Shown here: piece by piece, positions 59,216 through 64,000 of the stretch
Layout of the letters: every line of letters starts with the position of its first letter
How positions within the stretch are numbered: position 1 is the first letter of the stretch
NCBI GenBank assembly: GCA_045643785.1
Contig: JAZRFR010000257.1
Span: 6,961 to 70,960, forward strand
Direction: 5' to 3'
Length of the DNA: 64,000 bases
DNA from: CAMEON01 sp045643785
Lineage (GTDB): Bacteria; Bacillota; Clostridia; Oscillospirales; CAG-272
Notes under the pieces: model-generated
What the model saw: only the letters and a program-made list of their open reading frames with translations
Told to the model about the DNA's origin: nothing
The model's database searches: none
Translations under genes and position numbers: made by a program

Positions 59216-60235
59216 TTATTCTTTATGATGCTGACGGGCGATCTCTGCCAGAATGACCGAAGCGGCGGTGGAGACGTTGAAGGAATTGACGTGACCGTAC
59301 ATGGGAATGGACACGATGCCATCGCAGGCATCCTTCACCACGCGGGATACGCCGTCCCCTTCGCTGCCCATGACCAGAGCGCAGGGACCGTCAAAGTTGG
59401 TGTTGTAGTGGGCAGAACCTCCTGCCTCGGCGGCGTAGACCCACACACCTGCCTTTTGCAGATCGAGGATGGTCTGGTGAACGTTGGCTACTTTGGCTAC
59501 CGCCAGGTGCTCCATGGCCCCTGCGGAGGACTTGGCGACCAGCGCGGTCAGACCGACGGCGCGACGGCGGGGGATAATGAGGCCGTGAGCGCCACAGCCC
59601 TCGGCGCAACGGATCAGCGCGCCCAGATTGTAGGGATCGGTGATTCCGTCGGCAATGACGATGAAGGGCTTCTCGCCGCGCTCGGCGGCGATGGCCAGGA
59701 TATCCTCTACGGTGCAGTACTCCTTTTGAGCCACCATGGCAATGACGCCCTGATGAGGCACGAAGCCTGCCAGACTATCCAGCTTGGCCTTGTCCACCTC
59801 CACCACGGGAATTCCCTTCTCCACGGCTTCGGCCACCAGCACCACGATGGAGCCTTCTCTGTCCCCGCGGCGTACCAAAAGCTTGTCAACGGTACGGTCG
59901 GAGCGGAGCAGTTCACGGACGGCGTTACGGCCAATCACCAAACCCTCTGCTTCGGGATCGGGGGTGTTGCCGTCTTCCTCGTCCATACGGTCATCAAAGC
60001 GGTCGTATTGCTTTTTGTCGTGGGGCTTGTATTCGTTACGGGGACGGTCGCCATAGGGCTTTTTATCGTAGGGCTTTTTCTCATTTCTGTCGTAAACGGG
60101 CTTTCCATCCTTGCGGGGGCGATCGCCTGCAGGGGTAAAGTTTCGATCCGCAGGATATTTTTTCGTTCCCTTACCGCTATTGCCCTCGGATTTGTAGGGC
60201 TTTTTATTCTTGTTCTCGTTGTTATTATAAGCCAT
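59216..60235 (-). CDS. rlmB: 23S rRNA (guanosine-2'-O-)-methyltransferase RlmB (TrmH family)
   Basis: A 339-residue SPOUT methyltransferase from the ATG at 60235 (GAAAGGA upstream). The first 90 residues are a low-complexity Lys/Asp/Tyr/Pro-rich tail absent from typical RlmB. Then the SpoU substrate-binding domain ('GLVIGRNAVRELL' near 95) and the knot with motif 1 'ITDPYNLGALIRCAEGCGAHG', split near 205-225, motif 2 'LVMGSEGDGVSRVV' and motif 3 'IPMYGHVNSFNVSTAASVIL'. All three SAM-binding motifs are intact. First gene of the leftward run to ecfT. Confidence 0.94.
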   Translation of the reverse strand: MAYNNNENKNKKPYKSEGNSGKGTKKYPADRNFTPAGDRPRKDGKPVYDRNEKKPYDKKPYGDRPRNEYKPHDKKQYDRFDDRMDEEDGNTPDPEAEGLVIGRNAVRELLRSDRTVDKLLVRRGDREGSIVVLVAEAVEKGIPVVEVDKAKLDSLAGFVPHQGVIAMVAQKEYCTVEDILAIAAERGEKPFIVIADGITDPYNLGALIRCAEGCGAHGLIIPRRRAVGLTALVAKSSAGAMEHLAVAKVANVHQTILDLQKAGVWVYAAEAGGSAHYNTNFDGPCALVMGSEGDGVSRVVKDACDGIVSIPMYGHVNSFNVSTAASVILAEIARQHHKE

Positions 60236-60275
60236 GGTGAATCCTTTCAAAAAAAGATATTTATATACAGAGTAT

Positions 60276-60304
60276 ATTATAGCATAAAAAAAGACTTTTG
60301 TATA
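60276..60304 (-). promoter_or_regulatory. Probable sigma-A promoter of rlmB
   Basis: Minus strand: TATACA (60299-60304), 17-base spacer, TATAAT (60276-60281), about 41 bases before the start. The -35 is 4/6 consensus. Confidence 0.55.
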
Positions 60305-60340
60305 GATGTTTTTCGGATTTTTTACAAAAAACCTCAAAAA

Positions 60341-60373
60341 GAAAAAGAGCGACCCGTATGTGGCGGGTCGCTC
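60341..60373 (-). terminator. Terminator of the DUF5107 gene
   Basis: GAGCGACCCG / CGGGTCGCTC, 7-base loop, followed on the minus strand by TTTTTCTTTTT. Confidence 0.9.
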
Positions 60374-60380
60374 AAGCTTA

Positions 60381-62360
60381 TTACTTCTTCTTGGGTACGA
60401 ACATGCGGAAATCAAACTGTCTCGGCACGTCGATATCGGCATCCTCCAAGGTTTTGCCCTCGGCGGCGGCTTTGGCCTTCTGAATCTCGATATACAGGGC
60501 GGTGAGGGAGATCTCACCCTCACGGATATCCGTAACCGCCAGGCCGCCGTCGCGCCAAAGAACAGCCTCGGCGGCGGTAATCTGATTCGTACGGAGCAGG
60601 GCGAAGGCGTAGGTCATGGCTACGCGGCCGTCGGCTTGCACCTTTGCGGGGGAGGTTTCATAGGCGGTGATGATGGCGTCGTGCTTCCCTGCGCGGAGGG
60701 CGAGGGCGAGAGACTGGCGCGCCAAGGACACGTCGGAGGGCAGAAGTCGGTAGGCTTCCAGCGCCGTATCGGCGGCGGTGGAGACGTCCCCCTTCATGCG
60801 ATGAATCTGCGCCTTGAGGAACAGGGCAATGGGGGTGATGGCAAAAGTCATGGCCTCGGTCAGCGCCTCATCGGCATCGCGGAGATTGCGCTCGGCCATA
60901 TAGACGGCGGCAAGATGGAGGTACTTTTCGTGGCAGGGAGAGGATTTCTCCAGCATGTTTGTCCATTCCTTTTGGAGCATCCAGGAAACGGGGGGCAGGG
61001 TCTTGTCGCCATCCTGCACCATGATTCCATTTTCCATGAGAGAGAGCCACGGGGTTTGCTCGTCGGTCAGCTCACCGAAGTCCAGATGGGCGCAGACGGG
61101 AGTCTCACCGTTCTTTTCGCGGCGGAGGTTTTCCAGTTTACCCCAAGCGGAGCCGTAGCAGATCTGCTTCTTTGCGGGAGCCAGGGCCATGGGCTTGGTG
61201 GCGGCCAGCATGTCCTCCAGCTTGGCTTCGGGGATGAGGGCTTCCAATTTCTCGCCTACCTCGGCGCGGCAGTCTGCCCAGTCGCCGTGTACCTTATCGG
61301 GGTCGGCGCTGACGGCGCCGAAGGCCTCCAGCCACTCCCATGCGGTCTTGGGAGGCATGGGGAGACACTCGTACTGGGTGTGGGCAACGCCCGCCTGGAT
61401 CTCTACGTAGCGGCCGTCGTGACCGTCCTGCGTGAGGAATTCCTGCCAGCGTCTACCACCTTCGCCCTGTCCCCAGACGAAGAGCTTACGGCCCTGCAGA
61501 CGAGGAGTGGAGGTCTGGAAGAAGCCGTAGCCCTCACGGTCGATGTAGGCGGTGTACTTGCGATTCTCCTTGGGGATCTTCCAGAAGTAGTCAATGGCTA
61601 CGGGGTTATTGGAGGGGTAGGTAATGTCGATACCGCGATCGTAGGGGACGGGGTTCTTGCCCACCATGCCGTCGCGGTTGTTGTAGGTCTCGGTGGCGTC
61701 GATGACGTCGCGGGCTTCGGGATTCTCACGGACGGCCATATTCGTCCACCAGTACATGGGGACGGTGTCGGCGGTAGGATTGACAATGCGCATACGGCCA
61801 AAGAGCTGCCTTGAGTCCTCGGGAAGGAAGAAATCCATCTGGTAGACACAGGCGCGGATGCGCTCATACTCGTACATACGGAGAACGGGGGTGCCGTCCT
61901 CCAGCGCGGTCTCGGCGGCGTGGATGCGGGAGCAGGTGAAGGGATGGTGACCCACCATACCGCAGTTGAACTCGATACCGCCAGCCAGCCAGGCGTTGCG
62001 GACAGCCAGGTTACAGGGACGCACCACGGGATTATCGTAGAGGAGGTGCTTCCCTGCTACCTTGTCGTAGAGCGACCACAGACGGCCGCCCAGCTCGGGG
62101 AGAAACAGGGCTTTCAGGTATTGGTTTTCCAGCACAACGCCGATATAGGGTGTCAGATCCTCGGAGCGGTCGTAGAGATCCTGCATGCGGTAGGGGAAGA
62201 TGGAGGGGAGGAAGCCGTAGCCTACGAACAGCTCGTCGTCCTCGTCCAGGGCGGAGCGGGTCAGGCCTTGGACGTTGGACATTTCGTAGAGGGAGGGGAG
62301 GGTGGATTCGCCGTTGAATTTCGCAGAGGGGAGGAGAACTTCGCATACGGTGAGGGACAT
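60381..62360 (-). CDS. DUF5107 protein with TPR-like C-terminus
   Basis: A 659-residue protein with no signal peptide. Residues about 25-330 are the DUF5107 domain ('LENQYLKALFLPELGGRLWSLYDK' in two parts, 'GGIEFNCGMVGHHPFT', 'WWTNMAVRE'), a galactose-mutarotase-like sandwich. Residues about 470-620 are helical repeats of TPR type ('ALFLKAQIHRMKGDVSTAAD'). Such proteins are often near sugar catabolism genes, but no partner lies here. Preceded by a GGAG-type ribosome site; rsmI ends 36 bases upstream. Confidence 0.88.
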   Translation of the reverse strand: MSLTVCEVLLPSAKFNGESTLPSLYEMSNVQGLTRSALDEDDELFVGYGFLPSIFPYRMQDLYDRSEDLTPYIGVVLENQYLKALFLPELGGRLWSLYDKVAGKHLLYDNPVVRPCNLAVRNAWLAGGIEFNCGMVGHHPFTCSRIHAAETALEDGTPVLRMYEYERIRACVYQMDFFLPEDSRQLFGRMRIVNPTADTVPMYWWTNMAVRENPEARDVIDATETYNNRDGMVGKNPVPYDRGIDITYPSNNPVAIDYFWKIPKENRKYTAYIDREGYGFFQTSTPRLQGRKLFVWGQGEGGRRWQEFLTQDGHDGRYVEIQAGVAHTQYECLPMPPKTAWEWLEAFGAVSADPDKVHGDWADCRAEVGEKLEALIPEAKLEDMLAATKPMALAPAKKQICYGSAWGKLENLRREKNGETPVCAHLDFGELTDEQTPWLSLMENGIMVQDGDKTLPPVSWMLQKEWTNMLEKSSPCHEKYLHLAAVYMAERNLRDADEALTEAMTFAITPIALFLKAQIHRMKGDVSTAADTALEAYRLLPSDVSLARQSLALALRAGKHDAIITAYETSPAKVQADGRVAMTYAFALLRTNQITAAEAVLWRDGGLAVTDIREGEISLTALYIEIQKAKAAAEGKTLEDADIDVPRQFDFRMFVPKKK

Positions 62361-62396
62361 AAGGGGTGCTCCTTTCGGTTTTGGTATGGGAATCGG

Positions 62397-63260
62397 TTAG
62401 ACTAAAACCTGTTGATAGACTTCGTTTTTCGGCACGCCTCGATCCTTGGCGGCGGCCTTGATGGCGTCCTTTTTGGTCATGCCCTGCTCCACATAGTGGG
62501 CTACGTGGTCGGGAATACTCATATTCGTCCAGAAGGCTTCGGATGCGGTACTTCCCTCCTGCGCGCCCTCCACAACGAGAACGTATTCTCCGCGGGGGGC
62601 GTTCTCCTCGTAGTAGGCGACCGCTTCGGCAAGGGTCAGGCGCAGAACCTCCTCATTGAGCTTGGTGAGCTCTCTACAGAGGGAGATGCGGCGGTCGTCA
62701 CCAAAGGCATCTCGGAAATCGGAAAGGGTTGTCTTGAGTTTATGAGGGGCTTCGTGGAAGATCATGGTGCGGGGCTCGTTTTTGAGGGAGTCCAGATGCT
62801 TCTTGCGGTCGGATTTGTTCACCGACAGGAAGCCCTCGAAGGTGAAGCGTCCCGTGGGAAGTCCCGACAGGGTCAAGGCGGTGATGCCCGCGCAACAGCC
62901 GGGAATGGAGGTGACGGTAATTCCCTTTTCAGCGCAAAGAGCAACCAGATCCTCGCCGGGGTCGGAGATGGCGGGGGTGCCCGCATCGGTGACCAGGGCG
63001 CAGGATTCTCCGGCCTGCAGGCGGTCGCAGATCTGCTCACCGCGCTCCCGCTTGTTATGCTCATGGTAGGAGACCAGAGACTTTTGAATTTGCAGGTATG
63101 ACAGAAGATGCCCCGTATTGCGGGTATCCTCGGCGGCGATGAAGTCCACCTCGGTAAGCACTTTGACGGCTCGTTCGGAAAGATCGGCCAGATTTCCGAT
63201 GGGGGTGGCAACGAGGTAGAGGGTGGAGGGCATGATCTGATTTTTTTCAGAAATAGGCAT
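62397..63260 (-). CDS. rsmI: 16S rRNA (cytidine1402-2'-O)-methyltransferase RsmI
   Basis: A 287-residue SAM-dependent enzyme of the tetrapyrrole-methylase fold. 'TLYLVATPIGNLADLSERAV' is the RsmI start, 'IAAEDTRNTGHLL', 'LVTDAGTPAISDPGEDLV', 'SIPGCCAGITALTLSGL' and 'RTMIFHEAPHKL' are all family marks. Methylates the ribose of C1402 at the decoding centre. The start at 63260 has GGAAGGAG upstream; the more usual start a few codons later (Met10) has none. Confidence 0.96.
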   Translation of the reverse strand: MPISEKNQIMPSTLYLVATPIGNLADLSERAVKVLTEVDFIAAEDTRNTGHLLSYLQIQKSLVSYHEHNKRERGEQICDRLQAGESCALVTDAGTPAISDPGEDLVALCAEKGITVTSIPGCCAGITALTLSGLPTGRFTFEGFLSVNKSDRKKHLDSLKNEPRTMIFHEAPHKLKTTLSDFRDAFGDDRRISLCRELTKLNEEVLRLTLAEAVAYYEENAPRGEYVLVVEGAQEGSTASEAFWTNMSIPDHVAHYVEQGMTKKDAIKAAAKDRGVPKNEVYQQVLV

Positions 63261-63361
63261 GGAATTGCTCCTTCCATATTTTGCTTTTGCACCGTCCCGA
63301 TTTCAGGTGCATACAATGTCACAAAGACTCTATACCCATATTGTACCACAAAGGAGGCAGT

Positions 63362-63925
63362 ATGTCAATCAAAATTTACATTGATCAGGGACATAATCCC
63401 GTAAATCCCAACGCGGGGGCCGAGGGAAACGGGCTCCGCGAGCAGGATCTGGTCTATACCATCGGTCAGCGGCTGGCGGATCTTCTGCGGGCGAACCCCG
63501 ATTACGAGGTACGGCTGTCCCGTCCCACGAGAGAGTCCCAGCTGGGAACCTCCACGGGCACCAGCCTGTCGGCGCGGGTCAACGAGGCCAATCGGTGGGG
63601 CGCGGACTACTTCATCAGCCTACATACCAACGCGGCGTCCTCCCCTTCTGCCAGCGGTTCGGAGGCCTACGTGTACGATCGGAATTCCCGCGCCTTTGGA
63701 TTCGCCAGCGATATTCTGACGAATCTGACCGACGTAACGGGGCTTCGTGACCGCGGGGTGGCTTCGCGGCCGGGGCTGTACGTTCTGCGTAAAACACAAA
63801 TGCCCGCAACTCTTGTGGAACTGGGCTTCATCACCAACCCCGGCGATGCTACCCTCATGCGGGACAATCCCGGACTCTTTGCCGAAGGCATCTACCGCGG
63901 AATTCGGGAATATACGGGTGTGTAA
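63362..63925 (+). CDS. N-acetylmuramoyl-L-alanine amidase (Amidase_3)
   Basis: A 187-residue zinc amidase from the ATG at 63362 (AAAGGAGG, 4-5 bases). Zinc ligands His11 ('IDQGHN'), Glu27 ('LREQD') and His88 ('SLHTNA'), and the catalytic Glu153 ('LVELGFITN') are present. It has no signal peptide, so it is either released by lysis, exported in another way, or active in sporulation (mother-cell or forespore hydrolases of this kind exist). Divergent from rsmI. Confidence 0.93.
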   Translation: MSIKIYIDQGHNPVNPNAGAEGNGLREQDLVYTIGQRLADLLRANPDYEVRLSRPTRESQLGTSTGTSLSARVNEANRWGADYFISLHTNAASSPSASGSEAYVYDRNSRAFGFASDILTNLTDVTGLRDRGVASRPGLYVLRKTQMPATLVELGFITNPGDATLMRDNPGLFAEGIYRGIREYTGV

Positions 63926-63944
63926 TGCAACTTTGGGTTGCAGG

Positions 63945-64000
63945 GCAGGGGTTTCACCCCTGCACCCCACCAAGAACCTTTTTGAAAAAAGGTTCTTGGA
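63945..64000. repeat. Edge-truncated intergenic repeat with two hairpins
   Basis: GCAGGGGT / ACCCCTGC (63945-63963) and CCAAGAACCTTTTT / AAAAAGGTTCTTGG (to 63999) stand side by side after the amidase gene. The second is a good bidirectional terminator. The combination resembles a dispersed repeat of Clostridia; the right part is cut by the window. Confidence 0.6.

Noticed and set aside
63310..63317. CATACAAT, a sigma-E-like -10 upstream of the amidase
   Set aside because: No -35 at the right distance; one hexamer is too weak to claim mother-cell control.

Overview
The window is chromosomal DNA of a moderately GC-rich, Gram-positive, endospore-forming anaerobe, most likely an uncultured gut member of the Clostridia (Oscillospiraceae-like). 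The lineage markers are a PolC-type DNA polymerase III, WhiA, the forespore sigma factor SigG, a BofC-C-domain protein, mcsA-mcsB-clpC, DUF951, YqhQ (DUF1385), an EcfA/EcfT module and the TIGR03960/DUF2344 radical SAM pair. I see no phage, insertion sequence, CRISPR array, rRNA or tRNA. The gene content is mainly core housekeeping, with carbohydrate and redox islands between.

Layout. 1-741: 3' part of whiA. 819-5932: an aldo/keto reductase with two 4Fe-4S motifs, divergent from a tight operon of an Old Yellow Enzyme-like flavoprotein, a short-chain dehydrogenase and a fumarate-reductase-like FAD protein. 5983-9033: a leftward operon for a surface NPCBM protein and a GH36 alpha-galactosidase lipoprotein. 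9232-10159: a lipoprotein and a small exported protein broken by a one-base deletion in an A run. 10312-15474: DUF951, YfhO, ruvA, ruvB. 15527-20217: an EEP phosphatase, a large glycosidase-like lipoprotein and a DUF1643 protein. 20231-31341: the conserved leftward cluster pyrH-frr-uppS-cdsA-dxr-rseP-ispG-polC (pyrimidine nucleotides, ribosome recycling, undecaprenyl and phospholipid precursors, the MEP pathway, site-2 protease, replication). 31450-37496: a VUT transporter/SDR/beta-propeller glycosidase operon, sigG, nagB, yqhQ. 37714-41828: mcsA-mcsB-clpC without ctsR; McsB has lost key kinase residues. 41878-46863: a GH71/99-like surface protein, a DUF4430-like lipoprotein and a TspO-like membrane protein. 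46961-49959: a class A penicillin-binding protein divergent from a BofC-like protein that has a sigma-G-type promoter. 50105-51152: a zinc-ribbon protein and a SigH-like sigma factor. 51509-60235: a leftward run rlmB, a P-type-ATPase-like pseudoenzyme with acidic repeats, TIGR03960 radical SAM, DUF2344, ecfA, ecfT. 60381-63925: DUF5107, rsmI and a cell-wall amidase.

The most promising leads are: (i) the 1,048-residue membrane protein at 56023-59169, which keeps the layout of a P1B ATPase but lacks the phosphorylation motif and carries 15 perfect-length acidic octapeptide repeats; (ii) the McsB homologue with its active-site Cys and Glu replaced, in an otherwise normal mcsA-clpC operon; (iii) a shared C-terminal Gly-Cys-Gly/hydrophobic/basic tail on two surface proteins, which suggests an anchoring or processing system; and (iv) forespore-type promoters in front of sigG and the BofC-like gene. 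All family names come from reading the translated sequence and from remembered family motifs; no search was run.
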